Origin: a virus
Virus record (IMG/VR): IMGVR_UViG_3300047325_000169
Coordinates: 1 to 34,735 of that record
DNA: 34,735 nt
Reading direction: 5' to 3' (one strand)
The notes under the pieces were generated by a model. That model was not told the DNA's origin and made no database searches. It saw only the letters and a list, made by a program, of their open reading frames with translations. Positions within the stretch are counted from its first letter, which is position 1. The number at the start of each line of letters is the position of its first letter. Position numbers and translations under genes: made by a program. Of the stretch, positions 13,418 to 20,500 are shown piece by piece.

Positions 13418-13870
13418 TTATTTCTTTCCTATAGATGCAATTTCCCTGTATATGGAGTCTATTTGATGATCTTCAAGATCATCGCTCTCCTTTGCTTCCA
13501 ATGATTTCCTATCATGCACAAACAAAGATATGGATTCACTAATAGTTTTGTTTTCTGTAATCAAACCCGTTTTAAATTCTTTCCATAATTCTCTAGGCGG
13601 AATTATCCAAATTACTTTTACCATATCGGTTCCAGGATATGCTTTAAATAACATGCTATTTGTTTGTGCTTTAGGTTTAGTTAACCTAGGTTGCCAAATT
13701 AATCTTTTATTTATTCCATCATCATCGGTTCTAGCATGCGCAAAGATGTAAAAAGGATGATTTCCAAAAGGTCTTTGATCTATTAAATTTTGACAACATT
13801 CACTAATGTTAAAGTCTTTATTTTTGAAATAAGTGTACCTATCATGTGTTTCTAAACGATCTATTTTCAT
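13418..13870 (-). CDS. Hypothetical phage protein, first gene of the reverse cassette
   Basis: The 150-residue product has a tightly patterned core: RYTYFKNKDFNISECCQNLI, DQRPFGNHPFYIFAHAR, RLIWQPRLTKPKAQTNSMLF, VKVIWIIPPRELWKEF. This looks like a folded enzyme or binding domain rather than a disordered protein, but I cannot name a family. AAAGGA four bases before the ATG at 13870 decides the start over a TTG at 13885. It is divergent from the scaffold gene, with a large AT palindrome between them. Confidence 0.6.
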   Translation of the reverse strand: MKIDRLETHDRYTYFKNKDFNISECCQNLIDQRPFGNHPFYIFAHARTDDDGINKRLIWQPRLTKPKAQTNSMLFKAYPGTDMVKVIWIIPPRELWKEFKTGLITENKTISESISLFVHDRKSLEAKESDDLEDHQIDSIYREIASIGKK

Positions 13871-13883
13871 ATATTCCTTTACC

Positions 13884-13933
13884 AAATTAAAATTTTGATT
13901 TATAAATTAATATATAAATTAAAATTTTAATTT
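13884..13933. repeat. 13-bp AT inverted repeat between divergent genes
   Basis: AAATTAAAATTTT (13884-13896) is the exact reverse complement of AAAATTTTAATTT (13921-13933). The 24-base centre is also nearly all A/T. It lies between the reverse cassette and the scaffold gene, so it may hold promoters in both directions or an operator; with such composition a chance origin cannot be dismissed. Confidence 0.5.
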
Positions 13934-13948
13934 TATCCAGGAGAATAC

Positions 13949-14596
13949 ATGACAGCGGATACGGAAAATTCAGTAGTAGAATCCCCAAAAAATGACAAAG
14001 AACTAAATTTTAGAGCTTTAGAATCTAGACTTAAGCAAGAAAGAGAAGCTAGATTAGAAGCTGAAAGAAAAATTGAAGAGATATCCAAAAGGTCTCAACA
14101 AATAGAAGATGAAGAAGACGATTCTGAACCTTATGTTAATTCTAATAAGTTAAAGAAAACATTAAATAAGTTTGGTCAAACGACCCAATCAGAAATTCAA
14201 AAGGCTATGGAAATAGCTAAAATGACTGCTAAAGAAGAATTAAAACAAGAGATGTGGTTAGAAAACAATCCTGATTTCTACGACACCTTAAAACATGCCG
14301 AAAAATTTGCTTTGAGAGCACCTAAATTAGCCGATGCCATTCTTAAGATGCCTGAAGGATTCGAAAGGCAAAAACTTGTATATCAAAATATTAAAGAACT
14401 GGGCATTGATAGACCCGAAAAAAAGAACTCCTCTATTCAAGATCAAATAGATGGCAATAAAAAAAATATGTACTACCAACCGACAGGTATTGGGACAGCT
14501 GCATATAATTCTAATGATGCGGATTTTAGTTCGGAGGGACAAAAATCGGCATATGAAAAAATGCAAAAACTTAAAAAAAGATTAACAAGCTTTTAA
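13949..14596 (+). CDS. Scaffolding protein
   Basis: The 215-residue protein is highly charged and helical: RALESRLKQEREARLEAERK and IEEISKRSQQIEDEEDDSEP, then QKAMEIAKMTAKEELKQEMW, and a basic C-terminus (YEKMQKLKKRLTSF). Phage scaffolds have this composition and lie just upstream of the coat gene, as here; the basic C-terminal helix is the usual coat-binding end. It would guide coat assembly and leave the prohead before packaging. AGGAG precedes ATG by 7 bases. The call rests on composition and position. Confidence 0.75.
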   Translation: MTADTENSVVESPKNDKELNFRALESRLKQEREARLEAERKIEEISKRSQQIEDEEDDSEPYVNSNKLKKTLNKFGQTTQSEIQKAMEIAKMTAKEELKQEMWLENNPDFYDTLKHAEKFALRAPKLADAILKMPEGFERQKLVYQNIKELGIDRPEKKNSSIQDQIDGNKKNMYYQPTGIGTAAYNSNDADFSSEGQKSAYEKMQKLKKRLTSF

Positions 14597-14611
14597 ACAA
14601 AAGGAAATTTT

Positions 14612-14989
14612 ATGAAAATTTTAATATCATTGAGTTCAGTTATATATATGCTACTTGCTCAAAGCTGTAGTATAAGCAAAGAACCTGTAGTTGATCAAAC
14701 TATAAAAAAAGAGACTCATACTAAAAAATATGCTCATCCTGTAGATCCTCATAACAATAATCATACAGTTGAACATAAAATTGTTCATTCTTTTCCGCTT
14801 TATCATTTACCTTCTCAAACTCATCATTTTCCTATACAACATCAAGCGCCAAGTGTTCATAATATTATTGTTCCTCCTGCACCCGCTCCGCATTACAATA
14901 TTTCCATTCCTCAAGGAGAACATCCGACTTGTACAGTGATTAGACCTAAAGTGGCGGCTCCAGTTCAACAAGTACATGTAAATCCATAA
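14612..14989 (+). CDS. Histidine- and proline-rich lipoprotein-like secreted protein
   Basis: The 125-residue product begins MKILISLSSVIYMLLAQSC, an export signal ending in a cysteine in a lipobox-like (but non-standard) LAQSC. The mature part is low complexity with about 14 His and many Pro (HPVDPHNNNHTVEHKIVHSF, QTHHFPIQHQ). AAGGA precedes the ATG. Possible roles are superinfection exclusion at the envelope or metal binding; neither is shown. Being placed between scaffold and coat means late expression. Confidence 0.6.
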   Translation: MKILISLSSVIYMLLAQSCSISKEPVVDQTIKKETHTKKYAHPVDPHNNNHTVEHKIVHSFPLYHLPSQTHHFPIQHQAPSVHNIIVPPAPAPHYNISIPQGEHPTCTVIRPKVAAPVQQVHVNP

Positions 14990-14999
14990 ATTCAAGTCT

Positions 15000-15020
15000 G
15001 GGGACAATTTGTCCCCTTCT
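15000..15020 (+). terminator. Terminator-like hairpin after the scaffold pair
   Basis: GGGGACAA (15000-15007) pairs with TTGTCCCC (15009-15016), in practice a GGGGAC/GTCCCC stem with an AATTT loop, followed by TTCTT. It separates scaffold expression from the coat leader. Confidence 0.55.
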
Positions 15021-15055
15021 TAAAAAAACTTAAGAAAAATGTTTTTGTAATAAAT

Positions 15056-15175
15056 ATGAAATGTGAAAAATGTAAAAAAATATATTTTCATAAACATAGT
15101 CAGCAAGGAGGTTATGTAAATAGTTACTGGTTTTGTAATTATTGCATTCAAAAATTTGACAAATTAAATATTTAA
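15056..15175 (+). CDS. 39-residue zinc-ribbon microprotein
   Basis: ATG at 15056 opens a frame MKCEKCKKIYFHKHSQQGGY then VNSYWFCNYCIQKFDKLNI. Two CxxC pairs (residues 3-6 and 27-30) about 20 residues apart form the standard metal-binding ribbon, so the frame is unlikely to be chance despite the lack of a good ribosome site. It lies between a terminator and the coat leader. Role unknown; zinc ribbons of this size usually bind nucleic acid or protein. Confidence 0.5.
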   Translation: MKCEKCKKIYFHKHSQQGGYVNSYWFCNYCIQKFDKLNI

Positions 15176-15203
15176 ATTTACAATTCAATTACGCACGCAC
15201 AAG

Positions 15204-15290
15204 CGTCATGTGTATTCGCGTTAGAAAGGTTCGCAACTTTCGCAAAGATATGACGAGAATAGATGTAGTTAGGTTCGTCTACCGATCATC
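15204..15290 (+). ncRNA. Structured RNA leader upstream of the coat gene
   Basis: The 243 bases from 15176 to 15418 contain no gene but hold a GC-richer structured core. CGTCATGT (15204-15211) pairs with ATATGACG (15248-15255 zone; 6 Watson-Crick pairs plus G-U and U-A); inside it GCG (15218-15220) or the nested GAAA/TTTC and GTT/AAC stem with a CGC loop forms. A second element pairs GATG (15262-15265) with CATC (15287-15290) and GGT with ACC. Further down TGTTAA / TTAACA (15306-15322) pair. It may control or stabilise the coat transcript. Confidence 0.45.
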
Positions 15291-15418
15291 ATATCATGGA
15301 TAAAATGTTAAGTTTTTTAACAAATGTTAGGTTTTCACACATAATAATGTGACAATTTAAAACATAAATTAAATACATGCATTTTGTCATAACATGATAA
15401 TGAATAAAGTTTTCATAC

Positions 15419-16610
15419 ATGACATCACAGATAACAAATTCAAGTTCATTAGGTCCTCTCATACTCCATAGTCTTGCACCGGCTATGTTGTATGTGCCAA
15501 CTCCTACTATGAACTATATCACCGTTTGCGATAAGGTTTCAATGCCTGCTCACGGTGGTACTACAATTAGATTTATGAGGCCAAGAGCCTTAATACCGCC
15601 CACAATTCAATTGGGTAATTCTGGAATAGACCCCCCCGCACAGGTCCCACAACGCGATATAATCGATTGCCAGACGTCCTGGTTCGGCACAGGGTGTGTA
15701 GTAAACGAGCAAGTTATTTTACAGGATCAAGAAGGCGTTTTAGCATGGATTTCTGAAAGACTGGCTGTTGCCATGAGACAGGCAGAGGATCTAATTTTAC
15801 GTGACTATATAGTTTCAGCAGCTAGCCAATTGATGGCTGGGGGGGGAAGCAATTCTGATAATCCCACTAATTTGGGAATATCCGATTTTAGCCTTGCAGC
15901 TGCAACGTTAGACACTAATAGTGCCTATAAGTTTGTTTCAGGTATAGAGGGAATGGATAGATTCGGTAAACTTTGTGCCGAATTAAAACCTTGGGTAATT
16001 GACTTGGAGTGCCTAGCTGCATAGCAGTAGGTTAACAAGGCGGAAGCGAAAGCACCGTGAGAGACTAAACCCTGAGGACTTCTTGTAAGAAGTATGTGAT
16101 AGTCCGAGCTCGGAATATAAATAAAATCCGAGAAGTAAGCAGAAATGACTTACTCGCCTAGAAATAGGTAGTAACAAATTGACAGGTCCTGTACGAGCCT
16201 CCTATTTCATGCTTTCTAGCACTGAAATACAAACAGATTTTGATGCCTTAATTGGACAAGGATTTAAATCACAATGGGATTACGCTTCAAACACCTCTGC
16301 ATTGCCGTCAGAATACGGAAATGTGTTTAACATTCGTATTTTAACTAGCTCTGAAGCGCCTGTAGCAAGGGGAGCATCAGCAAATGGTCAAGATGTTTAC
16401 TATAATACAGTATTAGGTAAACAAGCTGTTACTCATGTTTCCCAAGACGGCGTAAGTATGAAGCTTATCTATCGTGACCAATACTACAGCGGTATGTTAG
16501 CGCAAAATTGCAGTATTGCCGTAAAATTTTGCCAAGCACAAGCTTTAACTCAAGATACGGCCATACGTAACGTATTGTCAACACGATTAAGCACATTAGG
16601 AGGTCCATAA
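15419..16610 (+). CDS. Major coat (capsid) protein, gene split by a group I intron
   Basis: Join 15419-15996 with 16172-16610. Splicing gives a 338-residue protein with the frame restored at a GT|T valine codon: KPWV then NKLTGPVRASYF. Exon 1 carries PAMLYVPTPTMNYITV and the FMRPRAL, QEGVLAWISERLAVAMRQAEDLILRDY core; exon 2 carries SYFMLSSTEIQTDF ... FNIRILTSSEAPVARG, typical of P22/N4-gp56-type HK97-fold coats. Unspliced RNA stops at TAG 16022-16024, giving 201 residues. The start has only a weak ribosome site after a long structured leader. The stop overlaps the next start (TAATG). Confidence 0.85.
15997..16171 (+). ncRNA. Self-splicing group I intron, 175 nt, no ORF
   Basis: P1: exon UUGGGU (15991-15996) with GCCUAG (16011-16016), a U-G pair at the splice site. 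P2: CUGC/GCAG (16017-16020, 16024-16027). P3: GGUU (16030-16033)/AACC (16068-16071). P4: GCGG/CCGU (16040-16043, 16055-16058), P5: GC-GAAA-GC. P7: GACUA (16063-16067)/UAGUC (16100-16104), the R and S core elements GAGAGACUAAA and GUGAUAGUCC. P8: 16078-16093. P9: CUCGGA/UCCGAG; P9.1: AGUAAG/CUUACU; P9.2: CCUA-GAAA-UAGG. The terminal G is 16171 (16168 is a second in-frame option). No convincing P10 is seen. Confidence 0.9.
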
Positions 16611-17764
16611 TGTCTGAATATAGCAGAATCATTACGGGTCAAGTTACCTCTAATGGAGGTCAAACACTTGTTATTTTACCTTATACGCCTAATTTTATTG
16701 AGATTGACAATCAAACAAGAGCGGTTGCAGGAGCTGGAGTAACAAGCGCTAAATATTATACTGATTGTGGCCAAGGATCTGCTTTCTTAAATACTTTTGG
16801 CACAGGAGCGCAGTTTATTGCCCCTGTAGGAGGTACAAGCAGCTCAGGTTTAACTAGTGGTACAGGTTTTACAACCATTCAAGCGGCTTTATCATTTCAA
16901 TATGGTCCGGTTGTTCAAAATGGTGGAAGCCCTGTTTCTGCATTCTCGATTAGCAAAGCTAATCCGGCTGTAGTTACCACTACCGGAAACCATGGATTAA
17001 CTACCGGTCAATGGGTTGTATTTAGCAATTTAGCTGAAACTTCTTCAACAGGTATGCAACAAATTGCAGGTATTCCATTTATGGTAACCGTGCTATCAGC
17101 TACTACTTTTAGCATTCCATGGAATACTAACCAATCCAATTACACGGCTTTCAATACTGCTACATCTACTAATAACGTAGGGTCTTATAAAACAATTTTA
17201 TATCCTGTTTTATATGCTCCAAATGTGGCTTATATAAGTGCTTTAACTTTAGGTTCAACTACTACTGTGGTTACGACTGCTCCAGCAAATTTTCAAATCG
17301 GTCAAGAAGTGGCCTTTAGAATTCCTAGCGCATGGGGAACCACTCAATTAAATTCTTTACCAAATAATTTAATTCCTGGATCGCCTATTTATGGATACGT
17401 TACTTCGGTAACTAATAGCACAACGTTTGTTGTAAATATTAATTCGACTGCTTACACAGCGTTTAATAGCAATCAACCTTATGCTTCTTATCCGGGTCAA
17501 AAATTCCCTCAAGTTGTAGCTGTAGGTGATGTAAATACAGGAGGCTTGCAGATTTCTGCAGGTTCTGCTTTATATCCATCTCCTCAAGTCTTTAATGGTT
17601 ATGTGTCCAGCACAACAGTTGGCGCAAATACTATTAATGGACCTGCAATCCAAGGAGCTTTTGTTAATGCTACTTTCCAAGGTTTTATAATTGGAGCTGG
17701 TATTAGCGGAACTTCTGGGGATTTAATAGATTTCTATGCAGCTTTAAGCGATACAAATTATTAG
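16610..17764 (+). CDS. Beta-rich virion protein with FCCH-like modules
   Basis: The 384-residue protein directly follows the coat gene, with a strong AGGAGG site and a TAATG overlap. It has a Thr/Ser/Gly-rich beta composition. The module ISKANPAVVTTTGNHGLTTG, with VTVLSATTFSI after it, matches the phage domain often labelled ubiquitin-activating-E1 FCCH-like, and a second module (TTVVTTAPANFQIGQEVAF ... TTFVVNINSTAYTAF) follows. VVAVGDVNTGGLQIS near the end recurs in the next gene. A head decoration or fibre role is likely; no enzymatic residues are seen. Confidence 0.65.
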   Translation: MSEYSRIITGQVTSNGGQTLVILPYTPNFIEIDNQTRAVAGAGVTSAKYYTDCGQGSAFLNTFGTGAQFIAPVGGTSSSGLTSGTGFTTIQAALSFQYGPVVQNGGSPVSAFSISKANPAVVTTTGNHGLTTGQWVVFSNLAETSSTGMQQIAGIPFMVTVLSATTFSIPWNTNQSNYTAFNTATSTNNVGSYKTILYPVLYAPNVAYISALTLGSTTTVVTTAPANFQIGQEVAFRIPSAWGTTQLNSLPNNLIPGSPIYGYVTSVTNSTTFVVNINSTAYTAFNSNQPYASYPGQKFPQVVAVGDVNTGGLQISAGSALYPSPQVFNGYVSSTTVGANTINGPAIQGAFVNATFQGFIIGAGISGTSGDLIDFYAALSDTNY

Positions 17765-17780
17765 TTTTTTGGATCAATTT

Positions 17781-17805
17781 CCCCATTATTTTTAAAATAA
17801 TGGGG
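17781..17805. terminator. Long terminator-like hairpin
   Basis: CCCCATTATTTT (17781-17792) is the reverse complement of AAAATAATGGGG (17794-17805), about ten usable pairs. TTATAATT follows, which may be a weak U-tract or a -10 box (TATAAT at 17807-17812) for the next gene. Confidence 0.55.
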
Positions 17806-17826
17806 TTATAATTACAAAGAGATTTT

Positions 17827-18243
17827 ATGAGCATTTTTCCAGGGCCTACACCTCCTTTTACTAACCCTCCTATTCATCCTGAATATTTTCAACCTTCGCA
17901 ATTTTTTATTGAAAATATAATTTTGGGAAGTGAAACCACGGTTTTTACCACTGTTAATCATAATTATGTCATTGGACAACAAGTGCGATTAAATATCACT
18001 CAATTTTCAGGTTGCAGAGAATTGAATCAAAAAACAGGCATAGTTTTATCTATTCCCTCATTAAATTCAGTGGTTTTAAACATAAACTCAAGCATAAATG
18101 TGAGTGCTTTTATACCAAATACAAGGCCTACTCAATCGCAAATAGTAGCTATCGGTGATATAAATACAGGTTATATTAGTACTACAGGTACATATATACC
18201 TTTGGTTACCATACCGGGAAGTTTCATAAATATTTCACCTTGA
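17827..18243 (+). CDS. Small beta-rich virion protein related to the upstream gene's second module
   Basis: The 138-residue product repeats the pattern of the second FCCH-like module: ILGSETTVFTTVNHNYVIGQQVRLNI, then NSVVLNINSSINVSAF, then QIVAIGDINTGYISTTG, aligned with VVAVGDVNTGG in the neighbour. It thus looks like a shortened paralogue made by duplication. AAAGAGA precedes the ATG. It is probably another decoration or fibre-like component. Confidence 0.6.
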   Translation: MSIFPGPTPPFTNPPIHPEYFQPSQFFIENIILGSETTVFTTVNHNYVIGQQVRLNITQFSGCRELNQKTGIVLSIPSLNSVVLNINSSINVSAFIPNTRPTQSQIVAIGDINTGYISTTGTYIPLVTIPGSFINISP

Positions 18244-18245
18244 AG

Positions 18246-18440
18246 TTTACAGATGAAAATATATTGAAAATTGCTTATTTTAAAATGAAAAATATAATTA
18301 CAAACACGTAAAATATGTCACAAAAATACAAGTCTTTTTATGAGAAAGAGATGGAAAAAGTTAAAACACAGCTAAAATTATTCGAAGAAGATGTTAAAAA
18401 CTTAACTTTAGACAGGATGAACCAAGCTCCTGTTTTAGAA
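18246..18440. repeat. Tandem duplication, left copy (195 bp, offset 229)
   Basis: The left copy matches 18475-18669 across both the promoter-like region and the first ~42 codons of the following gene. Copies have diverged visibly but remain easily aligned. Confidence 0.8.
18271..18298 (+). promoter_or_regulatory. Putative promoter of the short duplicate gene
   Basis: TTGCTT (18271-18276), a 16-base spacer and a perfect TATAAT (18293-18298) precede the ORF at 18315. The right copy has TTGTTT and TTTAAT at the same places (18500, 18522). TATAATTACAAA is shared with 17807-17818. Confidence 0.45.
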
Positions 18441-18473
18441 CTTCATAAATATTCAACCAAATTAAAATTTTAA
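18315..18473 (+). pseudogene. Truncated N-terminal duplicate of the next gene
   Basis: The 52-codon frame begins MSQKYKSFYEKEMEKVKTQL and matches residues 1-42 of the protein at 18544 (MSQKYKSSSEKEMEKVETQL, then the shared DRMNQAPVLE), after which it diverges into LHKYSTKLKF and stops. The frame is open with a promoter-like box upstream, so a short helical peptide could be made. Loss of the conserved C-terminal domain makes a relic more likely. Confidence 0.6.
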
Positions 18474-18474
18474 A

Positions 18475-18669
18475 TTTACAGATGCAAATATATTGAAAAT
18501 TGTTTATTGTAAAATTAAAAATTTAATTACATATAGGTAAAGTATGTCACAAAAATACAAGTCTTCTTCCGAGAAGGAAATGGAAAAAGTAGAAACTCAA
18601 TTAAAAGCATTCGAAGAAAACATCCAAAGCTTAAATTTAGATAGAATGAATCAAGCTCCTGTTTTAGAA
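18475..18669. repeat. Tandem duplication, right copy
   Basis: The right copy of the 195-bp repeat includes the upstream region and N-terminal codons of the intact gene at 18544. Confidence 0.8.
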
Positions 18670-19146
18670 ACGGAGCCTCAAACTAAGATTTCTCAAAAAG
18701 ATTTAGATAAAAAAAAAGATATCTATTTAAAACCAAAAAGATCTATTGGATCTAAAGAAAGATTTAACGAAAAATTTAGATCGGAATATGAATTTTCAAA
18801 AGAATATGTATATTTTACAGCTGAAAATAACGAAATAATCGGTGAAACTATAGAATTTTGGATAAAAAATTTTGCCGGAACTCCTGCAGAAGAATGGTCG
18901 GTTCCTTGTAATAAACCTTTATGGGCTCCTAGATATGTCGCTGAAAAAATAAAAGGTTGTAGATATCACAGGATGCGAACAGAAGATACCGTTACATCAA
19001 ACGAAGGAGATAAAAAATATTATGGTGCAATGGTAGTTGATCACACTATTCAACGTCTTGATGCAAAGCCTGCTACAAAACAAAGATCAATTTTCATGTC
19101 ATCAAATGATTTTCCAACTGAAAAAAAAATTTCTGTTAATTCTTAA
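18544..19146 (+). CDS. Hypothetical virion-associated protein
   Basis: The 200-residue product has a charged helical N-terminus (1-65) and a folded domain: FNEKFRSEYEFSKEYVYFTA, ETIEFWIKNFAGTPAEEWSV, PCNKPLWAPRYVAEKIKGCR, YHRMRTED. The domain looks like one commonly found just before the tail adaptor gene in P22-like phages, though I know no assigned function. AGG precedes ATG. A head-completion or minor capsid role is suggested only by its place between coat satellites and the adaptor. Confidence 0.6.
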   Translation: MSQKYKSSSEKEMEKVETQLKAFEENIQSLNLDRMNQAPVLETEPQTKISQKDLDKKKDIYLKPKRSIGSKERFNEKFRSEYEFSKEYVYFTAENNEIIGETIEFWIKNFAGTPAEEWSVPCNKPLWAPRYVAEKIKGCRYHRMRTEDTVTSNEGDKKYYGAMVVDHTIQRLDAKPATKQRSIFMSSNDFPTEKKISVNS

Positions 19147-19169
19147 TTTTACAAATTTAGGAATTTATA

Positions 19170-20444
19170 TTGAACACTTTGAACGACATACTAACCTATA
19201 TCAGGCGTATAATTAAAAGTCCATCATCTACAGAAATAACAGATATTTTATTGATTGATTATATCAATAGATTTTGGATTATGGATGTAGATGCAAGAAT
19301 ACAGTTGTTTGATCTTAAGACTACCTATCAGTTTCAAACCACACCAAATCAAGATCAGTACAACATGCCATTGTATAGTATTCAGTCGCAAAATCCCGGC
19401 AATACGAATCAACAATATGTTTCTTCCTATCCTGTATATCAAGGTTTTTTTGATCCAATATATGCAAATGGAATAAGACTTAATTTTAGCACTGAGAAGA
19501 CTCATTTGCTAAATTATTGGTCTAATTACGCTACAAATATTATAGTTGGACAAGGAAATGGTACTATTGGACCTTACACATTTCAAATACCTTATGCGCC
19601 TAATTTGCAAAATACTCCTAATCCGATTGCTTCGGGACTGATGCAAGGTCATATCGATATCACAGGAATTATATCGATTATTAATAATGGCGGCCCTAAT
19701 ATTGATCCTCCTCAGGTTACTCCTGCTCAAATAGCTAATCTGCCTACGAGTATTTCTAACGGAACCAGTTTTTGCCAAGTTGTACCTACGACAAGTTTAT
19801 TTCCAACGGTTTATTTTATATCGACAGGTATAGATGGAACTAATGTTCAAGTTTGTGATAGTGGACAATATCTTCAAGGAAATACAACTTATGGATTATT
19901 AATTCAACCGGGTTCAGCGCCTTACGGTAATTTACCTTTAACAGGAAATACAGCGACTCCTAACGCTCAATACTCTATCACTCAAAATACGATTAATTTT
20001 AATACAGGAATTGCTCAAAACGTTTATTTTCCTGCTATTATTCCTCAAGGTCAAAATATCTATTGTGAATGCACTTATATTAATCCCGGTTGGCCAAGAT
20101 CCGTTTACTACTATAATAATGTTCTGCAATTTAGAACGGTTCCCGACAAACAATATCTTATAGAAGCAAGTGCTTATTTAACTCCAGCAGCTTTTTTTAA
20201 TACAGCTAATGCTATTCCATTTGCTTACATGGCTGAATATATAGCTAGAGGAGCCGCAAGAAAAATATTGTCTGATACAGGAGATATAGAACAGTTCATG
20301 TTTTATGAACCTTTATTTAAAGAACAAGAATATTTAGTTTGGAAACGATCACAAAGACAATTTACCAGTACCAGAACACCCACCATTTACTCGGGAAATA
20401 ATCGATCAAATGGTGGTCATTATGGTGGTTATGATTCTTGGTAG
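19170..20444 (+). CDS. Head-to-tail adaptor (P22 gp4-like)
   Basis: The 424-residue product begins with NTLNDILTYIRRIIKSPSST, EITDILLIDYINRFW, a helical pattern found at the start of P22 gp4- and T7-type adaptor proteins. The C-terminus has YIARGAARKILSDTGDIEQF, YEPLFKEQEYLVWKRSQRQF, a conserved-looking helical pair. The large middle (about 100-320) is beta-rich and Pro/Asn/Gln-rich, an insertion that makes it longer than gp4. It would seat under the portal ring. Translation starts at TTG (19170) with AGGA 8 bases upstream. Confidence 0.65.
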   Translation: MNTLNDILTYIRRIIKSPSSTEITDILLIDYINRFWIMDVDARIQLFDLKTTYQFQTTPNQDQYNMPLYSIQSQNPGNTNQQYVSSYPVYQGFFDPIYANGIRLNFSTEKTHLLNYWSNYATNIIVGQGNGTIGPYTFQIPYAPNLQNTPNPIASGLMQGHIDITGIISIINNGGPNIDPPQVTPAQIANLPTSISNGTSFCQVVPTTSLFPTVYFISTGIDGTNVQVCDSGQYLQGNTTYGLLIQPGSAPYGNLPLTGNTATPNAQYSITQNTINFNTGIAQNVYFPAIIPQGQNIYCECTYINPGWPRSVYYYNNVLQFRTVPDKQYLIEASAYLTPAAFFNTANAIPFAYMAEYIARGAARKILSDTGDIEQFMFYEPLFKEQEYLVWKRSQRQFTSTRTPTIYSGNNRSNGGHYGGYDSW

Positions 20445-20500
20445 GTAATTTTATATTATCATTATCATTTTTAATTTAAAATAAGGAAAAGTTAAATTTT

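Noticed and set aside
16001-16033. Alternative P1 pairing UUGACU (15999-16004) with GGUUAA (16030-16035)
   Set aside because: It gives six pairs, but GGUU is needed for P3 with AACC at 16068-16071, and the resulting 5' splice site would not restore the coat frame with either candidate 3' G.
15997-16171. Coat gene interruption as a frameshift, pseudogene or intein
   Set aside because: The gap contains stops and group I core helices, is non-coding, and its removal restores a single 338-residue frame. An intein would be translated in frame.
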